This document shows, in pieces, positions 25,103 through 34,700 of a stretch of 64,000 nucleotides of DNA. Positions within the stretch are counted from its first letter, which is position 1. Each line of letters opens with the position of its first letter. Origin of the DNA: Deltaproteobacteria bacterium (lineage in GTDB: Bacteria > Myxococcota > Myxococcia > Myxococcales > SZAS-1). Below the pieces are notes generated by a model. The model ran no database searches. It was not told the origin of the DNA and saw nothing but the letters and a program-made list of their open reading frames with translations. Location of the stretch: positions 1 to 64,000 of the forward strand of contig JAFEBB010000005.1 of assembly GCA_018266075.1 (NCBI GenBank), in the 5' to 3' direction. The position numbers and the translations under genes were made by a program.

Positions 25103-25933
25103 ATGCGCCGCGTCCACAGCCTTGCCCTGGCCGTGCTGTTGCTCGCCGGCTGTCCCCACAACACCACCTATGACGCCGATGCCGCCCAGCGGCTGCAGCG
25201 GGTGGCCATCGTCGTCCGCGTGCTCGGCTCGCCCAGCGCGGACCTGCCGGACACCGTCCGTGGCACCGCCTCGCCCGAGAAGCTGAGCAAGAAGCTCGAA
25301 GGCGCGATGAGCGCGTTCGAGGTGGCGGAGCGCGTGCGCTCGGGGCTCATCGAGCACCTGCCCGACGCGCCGCCGTGGAACACCGTGGTGCCCGCGGTGC
25401 AGGCGGACAGCGTCCTCGGCGACACGCTCACTGTGGACCGCCCCGCGAGCTCGCCGCAGTTCGACGACCTCCAGCGCATCGGCGTCGACGGCGTGCTCTA
25501 CATCGAGATCGAGCACTGGGGCGTGCGCGCCGACGACACCTCGAGCGGCTACATGCTCCAGGGCACCGGCCGCTTCTTCACCTTGCCCGGCCACGACACG
25601 CTCTGGCGCGGCACCTTCGACACGCTCGGTGATGGCCCGCTCACCACCGGTTGGAGCCAGGTGGGCGCCATCCGCGAGCACTTGATGAACGCCTGCCGCA
25701 CCGCGGGCGAGCAGCTCGCGCTCACGCTGGGCGGCTCGAGCTCGTCGGTGGCGCACACCCCGGCGCTGGAGCAGCCCGACATCGAGGACAAGGGGCACCC
25801 GCCGGAGAAGCTCAAGCCGGTCATCCCGTTCAACATCCCCGAGCGCGACGGCGGCGCCCCGCGCGACGCGGGTGGCGGCATCGACATCAGCTTCCCCGAC
25901 GGCGGCGACATCCCCGGCTTGATCGGTCACTGA
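25103..25933 (+). CDS. GNA1162-like lipoprotein
   Basis: A 276-residue lipoprotein with lipobox LLAGC at about residue 17. Segments such as SPEKLSKKLEGAM, the FDDLQRIGVDGVLYIEIEHWG strand and the GTGRFFTL block resemble DUF799/GNA1162-type putative outer-membrane-complex lipoproteins, but the match is not certain. The tail is Pro/Gly/Asp-rich. Preceded by a good promoter; the 3' end overlaps the convergent thioredoxin-like gene by 7 bases. Confidence 0.75.
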   Translation: MRRVHSLALAVLLLAGCPHNTTYDADAAQRLQRVAIVVRVLGSPSADLPDTVRGTASPEKLSKKLEGAMSAFEVAERVRSGLIEHLPDAPPWNTVVPAVQADSVLGDTLTVDRPASSPQFDDLQRIGVDGVLYIEIEHWGVRADDTSSGYMLQGTGRFFTLPGHDTLWRGTFDTLGDGPLTTGWSQVGAIREHLMNACRTAGEQLALTLGGSSSSVAHTPALEQPDIEDKGHPPEKLKPVIPFNIPERDGGAPRDAGGGIDISFPDGGDIPGLIGH

Positions 25934-26394
25934 CGACGCAACACCTCGCGCGCGCGAGCCGCGATGGCGCTGGGCTTCGCGGCGCGCGGCTCGGCGTCGA
26001 CCACGATGCCTTGCGCGTTCACGTAGAGCGTGGCCGGAAACGTCTTCAGATCGTTCGGACCGAGCAGCTCTTCGTCGCTCGTCAGCACGGGCATGCCCAG
26101 CTTGAACTGCGCGGCCTCGGCGAACGCATCGTCGGGCTGATCGGTGAGCGCCAGCGACCAGAGCGCGATGCCGTCGTGCTCGAGGCCCGCGCGCTCGGCG
26201 TCGAGCGCCGGCAGCGCGCGTCCGCACTGGCCGCAGTTCGGCATCCAGAGCTCGAGCACGTGGGGCTGGCCGCGCAGCGCCGAGGCATCGAGCGCGCCGC
26301 CGTCGGGCCAGTGCGCCGTGAGCTGCAGCGGGTGCGCATGGTACGGCGGCCGACAGCCGGCGAGCAGCAGCAAGGCCAGGAGCGCGCGGCGCAT
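25927..26394 (-). CDS. TlpA-like thioredoxin-fold lipoprotein
   Basis: A 155-residue lipoprotein with lipobox LLAGC, then a redoxin/TlpA-type fold: HVLELWMPNCGQCGRALPAL carries the CxxC active site as CGQC (about 54-57), and FPATLYVNAQG has the cis-Pro segment. It is probably a periplasm-facing, membrane-anchored thiol reductant or oxidant. It is divergent from rtcA, with 60 bases between the start codons. Confidence 0.88.
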   Translation of the reverse strand: MRRALLALLLLAGCRPPYHAHPLQLTAHWPDGGALDASALRGQPHVLELWMPNCGQCGRALPALDAERAGLEHDGIALWSLALTDQPDDAFAEAAQFKLGMPVLTSDEELLGPNDLKTFPATLYVNAQGIVVDAEPRAAKPSAIAARAREVLRRQ

Positions 26395-26416
26395 GGTGGA
26401 AGGATACGCGCGGCGG

Positions 26417-26446
26417 TTGACCGCAAGCGAGGGCCGTACCTACGGT
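26417..26446 (+). promoter_or_regulatory. Sigma70-type promoter of rtcA
   Basis: TTGACC (26417-26422), an 18-base spacer and TACGGT (26441-26446). The expected start at about 26453 lies 2 bases before the ATG at 26455, and no ribosome site is present, which suggests a leaderless or nearly leaderless message. Confidence 0.6.
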
Positions 26447-26454
26447 GCGCCCCC

Positions 26455-27534
26455 ATGGCGCTGGAGCCGGTGAGAATCGACGGCCAGGAAGGCGAGGGTG
26501 GCGGCCAGGTGCTCCGCACCGCGCTGACGCTGTCGCTGATCACCGGCCGGCCGTTCGAGCTGGTGAACGTGCGGGGCAAGCGCAAGCCGCCCGGGCTCCG
26601 GCCGCAGCACCTCGCGTGCGTGAAGCTCGCGCAGACCATCGGCTCGGCGACGGTGCAGGGCGACACGGTCGGCAGCCACCACATCACCTTCGCGCCGCAG
26701 GCCGTGCGCAGCGGCGACTTTCTCTTCGACGTCGGCACGGCCGGCTCCGTCGCGCTGCTCTTCCAGGGCGTGTGCTTTCCGCTCGCGCTCGCCGGCGGCA
26801 CGTCGAAGCTCAAGCTCAAGGGCGGCACGCACGTCACGCACAGCCCGTCGATCATGGATCTGGCGCTCGCCTGGGCGCCGTGGATGGCCAGGCTGGGCTT
26901 CACCTTCGAGCTCGAGCTGGAGGCGGCGGGCTTCTATCCCGAGGGCGGCGGCGAGGTGACCGCGGTGGTGAAGCCCGCGCAGCCGTCGAAGGCGTTCACC
27001 TGCATGGGCCGCGGGACGCTGCTCGAGGCGCGCGTGCTCTCCGTCGTCGGCGGACGTCCCCAGGTTTCGGCCGGTGAGCTCGGCGCGCGCGCGGCCCGGA
27101 AGCTTCGCGCCGCGGGCGTGCTGGCCGAGGTGGAGACGCTCCCCGTTCGCGCCATTCGCAGCAAGGGCGCGGCGATCTACGTCGTCGGCAAGTTCGAGCA
27201 CGGCACCTCCACGTTCTACGAGCTCGCCGAAGGCAAGGACCCGCTCGCCGCGGCAGATCGCGTGGCCAAGAACTTTGGTGGGTTCATGGAGCGCGGCGGC
27301 GCCGTGGACCGGCACCTCGGAGACCAGCTTCTGTTGCCGCTTGCCATTGCGGCGGCGGGATTGCAGGGCGGCACGCCGACCTCGGGCCACTACACGACCG
27401 AGGCCGTGACCCAGCACCTGCTCACGCACGCGGATGTCGTGCAGCGCTTCCTCGACGTGCGCGTGGCCATTCGTGGCGAGCTGGGCGAGGTCGGCGAGGT
27501 GGTGGTTGCGCCGAAGTTGAAGCTCGACGAATAA
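26455..27534 (+). CDS. rtcA: RNA 3'-terminal phosphate cyclase
   Basis: A 359-residue RtcA. It converts RNA 3'-phosphate ends to 2',3'-cyclic phosphates with ATP through a covalent AMP-His intermediate. The opening IDGQEGEGGGQVLRTALTLS is diagnostic, followed by RPQHLACVKL, GTAGSVALLFQ and the C-terminal GAVDRHLGDQLLLPLA with the nucleophile His at about residue 287. In enterobacteria rtcA sits with the ligase rtcB under the RtcR activator; neither is visible here. An M24 peptidase gene follows 24 bases downstream. The ATG is the only start giving the full N-terminus. Confidence 0.95.
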   Translation: MALEPVRIDGQEGEGGGQVLRTALTLSLITGRPFELVNVRGKRKPPGLRPQHLACVKLAQTIGSATVQGDTVGSHHITFAPQAVRSGDFLFDVGTAGSVALLFQGVCFPLALAGGTSKLKLKGGTHVTHSPSIMDLALAWAPWMARLGFTFELELEAAGFYPEGGGEVTAVVKPAQPSKAFTCMGRGTLLEARVLSVVGGRPQVSAGELGARAARKLRAAGVLAEVETLPVRAIRSKGAAIYVVGKFEHGTSTFYELAEGKDPLAAADRVAKNFGGFMERGGAVDRHLGDQLLLPLAIAAAGLQGGTPTSGHYTTEAVTQHLLTHADVVQRFLDVRVAIRGELGEVGEVVVAPKLKLDE

Positions 27535-27558
27535 GTCCTGGGCTAGCTAGGGGGCAGC

Positions 27559-28365
27559 ATGCGGACCGCGCAGCTTCAGGGAATCGGCAACGCCCAGCGG
27601 ACCACCCGCGAGGTGATCCTCGAGGCAGCGCACGGCGTGCGGCCCTACGACACCGAGCGCGCCGTGGCCGGACGCATCGAGGCCGCGCTCGAGCGCGCAG
27701 GCGTGCACCACTTCCTGCACACCGCCTACGCGTGGTGGGGCGACCGGACCCGGTTCGCGCACTTTCACACCTGGGAAGCCAGCGCGCTCCCGACCGAGCG
27801 GCGGCTGCAGCCGGGCGAGGCGTTCATCCTCGACGTGGCGCCGCTGGTCGAGGGCTGGCCTGCGGACTTCGCCTACTCGGGCGTGGCCGGCGACGCCGAG
27901 CCGCCGCCGGTGCACGCCCAGCTCTTGAAGGACCTGGAGCAGATCAAGCGCGATCTGGTGCGCTGGGCCCGCGAGGCGCCGAGCGGCGGCGATGTCTGCG
28001 CGCTGGTCGATTCGTCGATGCGCGCGAATGGGCGCGAGGTGGTGCACACGCGCTACCCCGCTGGCGTGCTCGGGCACTCGTTCGAGGGCTTCCCAAACGC
28101 CCTCGGGAAGATGCCGCGCATCGGCAGCGGGTTTCAGTTCCCGCTGGTGGGCAACATCGCGCTGGCCATCGGCGCGCACCACCTGCTGGGCAAGCCGTAC
28201 CCGTTCTTGAACGACGGCGCGCCCGGGAAGCCGCAGGGGCTGTACGCCGTCGAGCCGCACCTGGCGCAGGGCGAGGTCGGTGCAAAGTTCGAGTCGGTGC
28301 TGCTCATCGACGGCGACGAGACGCGCTGGCTCGACCCGGGCCTCTTCGGCGAGGTGACGCCGTGA
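27559..28365 (+). CDS. M24 family metallopeptidase
   Basis: A 268-residue pita-bread-fold (M24) protein. The five expected metal ligands can be seen: Asp in ILDVAP, Asp in PADFAYS, His in LGHSFEGFP, Glu in AVEPHL and Glu in KFESVLLI, so it may be an active Xaa-Pro-type or methionine-type aminopeptidase. The substrate side is unusual (WWGDRTRFAHFHTWEA). It follows rtcA by 24 bases and its TGA overlaps the GTG of the next micro-ORF (GTGA), indicating translational coupling. Confidence 0.88.
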   Translation: MRTAQLQGIGNAQRTTREVILEAAHGVRPYDTERAVAGRIEAALERAGVHHFLHTAYAWWGDRTRFAHFHTWEASALPTERRLQPGEAFILDVAPLVEGWPADFAYSGVAGDAEPPPVHAQLLKDLEQIKRDLVRWAREAPSGGDVCALVDSSMRANGREVVHTRYPAGVLGHSFEGFPNALGKMPRIGSGFQFPLVGNIALAIGAHHLLGKPYPFLNDGAPGKPQGLYAVEPHLAQGEVGAKFESVLLIDGDETRWLDPGLFGEVTP

Positions 28366-28496
28366 CGCCCCCCAAGTCGCCGCGCGCGCCGCTCGGCCGC
28401 GACGTGCTGATCATCCTGCGTGGGCTCTGGGGATTCCTGATGCAGCTCGCGAAGTCGGTGGGGCGTCGTCCGCCCAAGCCCGGGAGCACGCCATGA
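28362..28496 (+). CDS. 44-residue micro-ORF, translationally coupled on both sides
   Basis: A 44-residue frame (GTG start) encoding a short hydrophobic stretch, VLIILRGLWGFLMQLAK, with Pro/Arg/Lys-rich ends. Its start overlaps the M24 stop as GTGA and its stop overlaps the next ATG as ATGA, a double coupling that argues for real translation. It could be a single-pass membrane peptide. Too short to be picked up by length alone; no family known. Confidence 0.6.
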   Translation: MTPPKSPRAPLGRDVLIILRGLWGFLMQLAKSVGRRPPKPGSTP

Positions 28497-28969
28497 CCGC
28501 CGCCGCTGAAGCGTCCGCTGCACCTGCGTTGCCGCCGCGCTCGGGCTTCGTGCTCGGATCGCTGATCGTCGCGTTCGTGGTGACGGTTGCGTACTGGGTG
28601 ATCTGGTTCTTCGTCGACCGGGCGATCCTGGCGAGCGCGAACACGGAGTCGTACTACGTGTTCGAGAACGCGTTCCCCGTGGCCGACACCTGGCTCGCCG
28701 TGACCGCGCTGCTCGGCGCGATCGCGCTCCGCAAGCGCCGCGCGACGACGCTCCTGTGGTGCCTCTGCGCCGGCAGCGCCAGCCTGTACCTCGCCGGCAT
28801 GGACATCCTCTTCGACCTCGAGAACGGCATCTACAAGGCGCCCACCGGCGACTGGGGTGGGGTGGTCGTGGAGGCGCTGATCAACGCGGGCACGCTGTTC
28901 ATCGGCGCGTACGTGGTGCACTGGACCTGGAAGCACCGTCGGACGCTCGCTGCGCTCGAGGGCTTCTAG
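28493..28969 (+). CDS. Integral membrane protein, unknown family
   Basis: A 158-residue protein with four predicted membrane segments (about 20-42, 60-80, 88-108, 125-145) and a short charged C-terminus. Coupled to the micro-ORF by ATGA. The loop DILFDLENGIYKAPTGDWGG is conspicuously hydrophilic and could face the periplasm. No known motif. Confidence 0.82.
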   Translation: MTAAAEASAAPALPPRSGFVLGSLIVAFVVTVAYWVIWFFVDRAILASANTESYYVFENAFPVADTWLAVTALLGAIALRKRRATTLLWCLCAGSASLYLAGMDILFDLENGIYKAPTGDWGGVVVEALINAGTLFIGAYVVHWTWKHRRTLAALEGF

Positions 28970-29020
28970 AGGGCGCCGTCGAACGACCCACGAACCGCGA
29001 CCCACGGCCCGCGACTGGGC

Positions 29021-29245
29021 TCACCGACCCGGCACTCCCTTGCCAGCCAATCGGGCGAGCGCCTGCTGAAACTCGGCCACCGACACGTTCACGTGCTCGA
29101 CCACGCGGCCGTAGAGCATCGCCGACGGCACGTTCCGCCCGCCGTTGCGCTCCTGCATCAGCCCCATCTGCCAGAGGATGACGCGCTCCAGCCGGGTGAG
29201 GCCGTCGCGGGCGTCGGGGAGCACGTCGAGCGGGTCGCGAGCCAT
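29021..29245 (-). CDS. Small conserved hypothetical protein (74 aa)
   Basis: A 74-residue soluble protein beginning MARDPLDVLPDARDG, with TRLERVILWQMGLMQ and ending EFQQALARLAGKGVPGR. Helix-rich with regular hydrophobic spacing, as in a small winged-helix-like or adaptor fold. No ribosome site stands out. It lies 52 bases from the stop of the membrane protein gene, convergently. Confidence 0.65.
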   Translation of the reverse strand: MARDPLDVLPDARDGLTRLERVILWQMGLMQERNGGRNVPSAMLYGRVVEHVNVSVAEFQQALARLAGKGVPGR

Positions 29246-29276
29246 GGCGGACGAAATATAGCGCCCCGCAAGCGAG

Positions 29277-29306
29277 AAGGCCGATCGGCTCGCGCCAATC
29301 GGCCTT
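29277..29306 (-). terminator. Hairpin downstream of the membrane-anchored wHTH-like gene
   Basis: Perfect 9-bp arms AAGGCCGAT/ATCGGCCTT with a 12-base loop, 22 bases past the stop of the minus gene at 29329-29934 and just before the next gene's start. The T-run is poor (CTTCTCGCTT), so termination strength is uncertain. Confidence 0.55.
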
Positions 29307-29328
29307 CGCGAATGACCCAGCGACCGAG

Positions 29329-29934
29329 CTAGACGGCGCGGTAGATGGGCTTGCCCGACTTGTCGTTGGCGTGCTCGAGCTGGCCCTCTTCGGCCAGGGC
29401 GTTCAGCTCGTCGGTGGCCTCGGAGGCCGAGAGGCCCGCCGTGCGCGCCACCCAATCGACGGGGACCCACTGGTTCACGGAGGTGACGGCCTCCCAGACG
29501 CGATCGCGCGGGCTGCCGCCGCCGAGGGCGTCACCCTTGCTGACCTCGACCGGCTGCTTCTTGGCCTCGCCGCTCTTCTCCTTGCCGTCGGTGACGCGGC
29601 CGACCGTCTTCAGGTCGGACAGGTCCTTCGACGTGGAGCGGTAGACCAGCAGCGCCACGGGCGCCGAGAGCGCCGCCAGGATCGCGCCGAGCGCCAGCGC
29701 CTTCCAGGGGAAGGGCTTCTCGGGCACCTTGGTGCTTGCGCCGTAGTCGTTTACCTCGCCGCGACGGTGATGCTCGAGCGAGGCGCCGTTGTCTTTCTGC
29801 ACGAAGTCCGAGGGCGGTTGGCCAGCGTGATGCTCGGCCAGGGCCACGCCTGCGGTGCCCAGGGTCAGGAAAGCCGCAGCAAGCGCGGCGATAAAGGTCG
29901 CGGTTCGCACGGACGAGGACGTTAGCAAAAACAT
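29329..29934 (-). CDS. Exported membrane-anchored protein with possible winged-helix tail
   Basis: A 201-residue protein with an N-terminal signal sequence (to about residue 24, ALA), a hydrophilic spacer containing HHAGQPP and DFVQKDNGAS, one membrane segment (about 65-88), then a soluble tail (about 130-201) with VPVDWVARTAGLSASEATDELNALAEEGQLE, which has the look of a small winged helix. The ATG at 29934 has GAGG close upstream. If the first hydrophobic segment is cleaved, the C-terminal domain would be cytoplasmic. Function unknown. Confidence 0.72.
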   Translation of the reverse strand: MFLLTSSSVRTATFIAALAAAFLTLGTAGVALAEHHAGQPPSDFVQKDNGASLEHHRRGEVNDYGASTKVPEKPFPWKALALGAILAALSAPVALLVYRSTSKDLSDLKTVGRVTDGKEKSGEAKKQPVEVSKGDALGGGSPRDRVWEAVTSVNQWVPVDWVARTAGLSASEATDELNALAEEGQLEHANDKSGKPIYRAV

Positions 29935-30045
29935 GGCCTCAATAGGAACTCCTGGTTGGCCCAATCGGTTCGGTCGACCCGAAGTCGTTGCCCGGGGCGC
30001 CAGGGACCACTAAGAACCCCCACGCCGCCCAACCGGCCCACAAAC

Positions 30046-31716
30046 ATGTTCCGCCTCGCGATCTCGCTGGTGGTCAACCTCCTGCTCCTGCTGGCCTGGC
30101 CCATTCGGGGGCTGATGCGGGCCCTGGGGCGGCGGCGATCGGCGCTGGCCGTGGTGCTCCGGGTGCGCGGCGAGCTGCCGTATCTGGCGCCCCCGCGGCG
30201 GCGGCCGTGGCTGTTCCGGTTGCTCTCCCGGCGCGAAGGCAAGCATCCCGAAGAGCCCACCAGCCTGCGCGATCTGGAGCGCGATCTCGCCGCCCTGGCC
30301 GAGCGGCCCGAGGTGAAGGCCGTGGTGCTGCACCTGGAGAGCTTCTCCGGCTCGGGCGCGGCGCTCACCGCGCTCTTGAAGGCGCTCGAGCCGCTTCGCA
30401 AGGCGGGCAAGAAGGTCACGGGCTACTCGCGCGTGGCGACCACGGGCGAGTACCGGCTCCTGGCGCAGCTCGATCGATTCGAACTCGGGCCGGGCGGGCG
30501 ATTGGAGCTCGCGGGCTACGCCGCCGAGGTGCTGAGCCTTCGCGACGCGCTGGCGCTCGCGGGCGTGCGGCCCCAGTTCGTTCGGCGCGGCGAGTTCAAG
30601 ACCGCGCCGGAGATGTTCACCGAGGCGTCGATCTCGCCGGCCCAGCGCAAGACGCTGGAAGCCATCCTCGACGAGCGGACCGACGCGCTCCTTCAAGGCA
30701 TCACCTCGGGCCGCAATCTCACCCTGGACGCTGCGAAGGCCGCGCTCGATCAGGGCCCGTACAGCGCCCGCCGCGCCATCGACGCCAAGCTGGTGGACGG
30801 CACGTCGGAGCCGGCGGCCATCGAAGACGCGCTCAAGGCCGAGCACGGGAAGAAGCTGCAGATGGTGCCCTACGGCGCGTTCCAGGGCGCGTGGCGGCGC
30901 GGGCGCCCGGCGTTCCGACCCCTGCGGCGGCCGAAGTACCTGGCGGTGGTGCCCGTGCGAGGCGTCATCAACGTCGGCGAGGGCCGCGGCGGCAGCGGGC
31001 CAACCGTGGCCGGCAGCGACTCGGTGGTGGAGGCGCTCGACGAAGCCGTGGAGTCCAGCCGCGCGCCCGCGATCCTGCTCTACATCGACTCGCGCGGCGG
31101 CTCGGCCGTGGCCAGCGAGCTCATCCACGCAGCGGTGCATCGCGCGAACAAGAAGAAGCCCGTCATCGCCTACTGCGACACGGTGGCGGCGAGCGGCGGC
31201 TACATGGCCGCGGTGGGCGCGCGCGAATTCTGGTCGGCGCCCGAGTCGATCGTGGGATCGATTGGCGTGTTCGCCGGCAAGCTCGACGTCGAGGGCTTGT
31301 TGAAGCAGGTGCGCGTGGGCGTCGACGAGATCCGCCGCGGCGCGCACGCGGGCCTGTACTCGCTCCTGCGCGGCTGGACCGACGAGGAGCGCGCGGTCAT
31401 GGAGCGCGACGTCGAGGAGACCTACCAGGACTTCCTGCGCATCGTGGCTTCGGGCCGCAACATGACCACGGATGCCGTGCATGCCGTGGCCGAGGGCCGC
31501 GTCTTCACCGGCACCAAGGCGCTGCAGGCCAAGCTCGTCGACGGCAACTGCGACTTCCAGGAGGCGATCCGCAAGGCGTGCACCGCCGGGGGATTGCCAT
31601 TCGACGCGCCGCTGGGCTGGATCGATCCCTCGCCCGCTGCGCCGAGCCCCCTGGAGCTGCTGCGGCCGGCGATGCAAGAGCGGCTGTGGATGCTGGACCT
31701 CAGCTGGCTGCGCTGA
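30046..31716 (+). CDS. sppA: Signal peptide peptidase SppA (long form)
   Basis: A 556-residue long-form SppA, which degrades signal peptides in the membrane. An N-terminal membrane anchor (about 4-22) is followed by the two tandem S49 domains. The catalytic Lys is K185 in RRGEFKTAPEMF and the nucleophile Ser is S383 in DTVAASGGYM, 198 residues apart, close to the spacing of the E. coli K209/S409 dyad. The C-terminal domain keeps the usual SIVGSIGVF and the GRVFTGTKA block. The gene converges on the giant membrane protein gene with only 9 bases between stops. Confidence 0.93.
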   Translation: MFRLAISLVVNLLLLLAWPIRGLMRALGRRRSALAVVLRVRGELPYLAPPRRRPWLFRLLSRREGKHPEEPTSLRDLERDLAALAERPEVKAVVLHLESFSGSGAALTALLKALEPLRKAGKKVTGYSRVATTGEYRLLAQLDRFELGPGGRLELAGYAAEVLSLRDALALAGVRPQFVRRGEFKTAPEMFTEASISPAQRKTLEAILDERTDALLQGITSGRNLTLDAAKAALDQGPYSARRAIDAKLVDGTSEPAAIEDALKAEHGKKLQMVPYGAFQGAWRRGRPAFRPLRRPKYLAVVPVRGVINVGEGRGGSGPTVAGSDSVVEALDEAVESSRAPAILLYIDSRGGSAVASELIHAAVHRANKKKPVIAYCDTVAASGGYMAAVGAREFWSAPESIVGSIGVFAGKLDVEGLLKQVRVGVDEIRRGAHAGLYSLLRGWTDEERAVMERDVEETYQDFLRIVASGRNMTTDAVHAVAEGRVFTGTKALQAKLVDGNCDFQEAIRKACTAGGLPFDAPLGWIDPSPAAPSPLELLRPAMQERLWMLDLSWLR

Positions 31717-31725
31717 GCGCCGCGA

Positions 31726-34700
31726 TCACTCCCAGTCGCGCATCAATGCCTGAACCGCGGCGTAGCGTCGCAGCAGCTCCTCGCGCTTGCTCAGGAAGAA
31801 CACCCAGCCGCCGACGAGCATGAACCCGAGCAGGGTGAGCATGATGCCCAGCACCAGCCCGTTGTGCAGGCCGCGGCGGGCGCCGTAGCTGAGCACGTCG
31901 AGCACGAGCACCGCGGTGCCCAGGTACACGTAGCTCTTCACGCGCAGCATCACGCCGAGCAGCACGCCCACCACGCAGACCACCGCGCAGATCATCACGT
32001 AGCCGAGCTCGTCGTACATCACGCTGCTCGCCACCGACGCCAGATACACGGTGAGGATGCCCACGGTGCGCATCCAGAACCGGCCGTTGTCGGAGAGGTC
32101 TTTGCGGAAGATGCGCGCGAACGCGAGCAGCGTGGCGCCGAAGGGGATGGCGTAGAACTGCGGGTCGTTGATGCCGCGGCTCGCCCAGGTCACGGCGAGC
32201 GCCGCGTTGAGGGCGATGCCCGAGAGCACCGCCGCGATCTTCGAGCCGCCCAGCGACGCGCTCACCGCCGCGTAGTGCATCGCCAGACCTGCAGCGTAGA
32301 GCGCGGCCTGGCCGGCATCGAGGTGGGGCACGAACACCAGGCCCACCAGCGGCAGCGCGTGCGTGGCGATCGTCATCGGCCGATCGAAGACCTCGGCGTC
32401 GGCGCGCTTGGCCAGCGCGTGCAGCCCCAGGAACGCGAAGCCGAGGAGCACGCTCGCGAGCGCGTCGCGATCGCTGCGCGCGCCGATGAGGTCGGTCTGG
32501 ATTCGCACCAGCAGGTACAGCGCGAGCAGCGCCAGCTGAGCGAGGTAGGCGTAGATCTCGTTGCCGGTGTCGAGCGCGCGCAGCGTCGCAAAAGTCCCCA
32601 GCAGCGCCGCCGCGAGCGCCGCGAACGCGAGTTCCTTGGGCAGCATGCCGTTCATCAAGCCCATCGCGCCGCCGAGCTCGAGGGCGCCGAGCACGAAGTA
32701 CAGGTGCGCGGCCACGAGGATGTCGGCTCGCTTCTTGTCGCCCTGGGCGAAGCGCTCCGCGGCCACCGCGAGCCCCGCCGACGCCAGCGCCCACGCGCCC
32801 AGGATCGCCTCGTGCGGCCGCCCCGTCGCGAGCTTCACGCCCAGCCACGCGAGCGCGAGGTGTGCGGTGAGCGGGAGCAGCGCCAGCGCCAGGAAGCGCC
32901 CGCCGCGCTCGCGCAAGCTCCCCACCACGAGCGCCACGGTGAGGATTGCCGCCGTCGCCGGGGTCTGCCATTCGCCGAGCTCGAAGCCGGTGGCCGCGAG
33001 GCCGGCGAGCGCGAGCAGCACCACCGTCGCGAACGCGAGCGACGCGGCGATCTTCCGCCGACGCGCGGGCATCGCGAGCCCCACCCGCGCGAGGAGCCGT
33101 CCCTCGGCGTGGTTCGGGATGCGCCAGGCGATGAGCGCGAAGGGCAGGGCAGTGAGGGCGAGCAGCACCGGGCGCATATCCACCGGCGCCACGTAGGCCA
33201 CCGGCAGCACCAGCGCCGCGTACACCAACCCGAGCGCCCACACGCCGCGCCGCCGCCAGAGCAGGTGCAGCGCGGCGATGGGCAGGTACTCGGCCACGAG
33301 CAAGCCCGTGGGCTCCGTGCCGCGGCGCAGATCGAGGCGGTCGTAGATGCCCAGCGCGAGCGCGACCACGCCCACGCCGATGGTCCACGCAGCCGTCATC
33401 GACAGCGCACCCGCGTAGGGACGGAAGCTCTCGGGAGCATCGCCCTCGGCGTCGACCGCGCCGAACACGCGCTGCAGCACGCGCTCCACGCGACGCACGC
33501 GCAGCAGCCCCGCGAGCGCGAGCAGCACGTTCAAGACCACGAACGCGGGCAGCACGTTCGCGACCTTGCCGTTGCCGAGCGCGTCCACCATCGCCAGGAC
33601 GCCAGCGACCGGCCACCACAGCGGCCCCGGCGCGGCGAGCGCGGCGAGCGTGAGCAGCGCGCAGCTCACGGCCACGGGCACGTCCATGGCGACGTCGTCG
33701 TAAGCGGCGATGCTCAGCGCGCCGCCGATGGCGAGCAGCATCGCCACCAGCATCGACCAGCGCAGCGTTTGGGCCCGGCCGCGGTCCGGCGAACGGTCGA
33801 GGAAGACGAGCGTCAGCGCGCTCGGGAAGCGCCTCGTGAGCAGAGCGAGCCCGAGGCCGGCGGCGCCCGCGGCGAGCACGAGGTGCGTGGCGTGCGCGGG
33901 GTCCTTCGCGCGGGCAAGCTCGGCGGCGATGAGCAAGCCCACCGCAGCGGGCTGCAGCGGCGCCCAGCCCAGCGCGCGCGCCGAGAGGAAGACCACCAGG
34001 GCAGCGGCGTAGGGCGCGAGGTGCCACCAGGCATCCGACGCGCGGCCGTCGAGCCCGCAGAGCGCCGCGCCCGAGATGCACAGCAGCGCCAGCACGCCGA
34101 GCGCGTACCCGATCGTCTTGGCCGGCTTCGGGCCGAAGACCGCCTCCGCGGCGCTGCCCAGCGCACGCGCGAGATTGGCGAGAACGCCGAAGGCGATCGC
34201 CGAGCCGAGCAGGATGTCCGGGGCCGCGGTCGGCCAGTAGAACGCCGCGGCGAGCACGCCCATCGCCGCGCCGGCGAAGAGCGCGAGCGCGTTCTCGGTC
34301 TGGTGCGCGAGCAGCAGGTACGCCATCGCGAAGAGCGCGAGCACCTCGGCCGCGTCGACGTGCGTGACAACGTGGCTGCGATCGATGGCGAGCGCGTCGG
34401 CGCCAGCGAGGATCGGCGCGAGCAGAACCAGGACGATCGCCGTCAGGGCAATGCCTTCGGCCTTGCCACCGAACGCGAGCTCCACCCAGCGCGGGCGCTT
34501 CGCGGCCACGAGGCCGAGCACGGCCGTCCCGAGCGCCAGCGCGCCCGCCGAGAGCCCGGGCACGTCCGACGATTGCGGCTCGGTGGCCCACCAGGCCGCC
34601 AGGAACGCCAGCGGGAGCCAAAGCGCCGGCGCATCGCGCCAACGCAGCAGCACCACGTACGCCAGCGCGCCGAGCGCGAGCCACGGCGACGCCACGTGCG

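Noticed and set aside
32561-33196. Plus-strand frames antisense to the giant membrane protein
   Set aside because: Many Arg/Ala-rich openings appear opposite the 1912-codon gene; none has a start signal or family resemblance.
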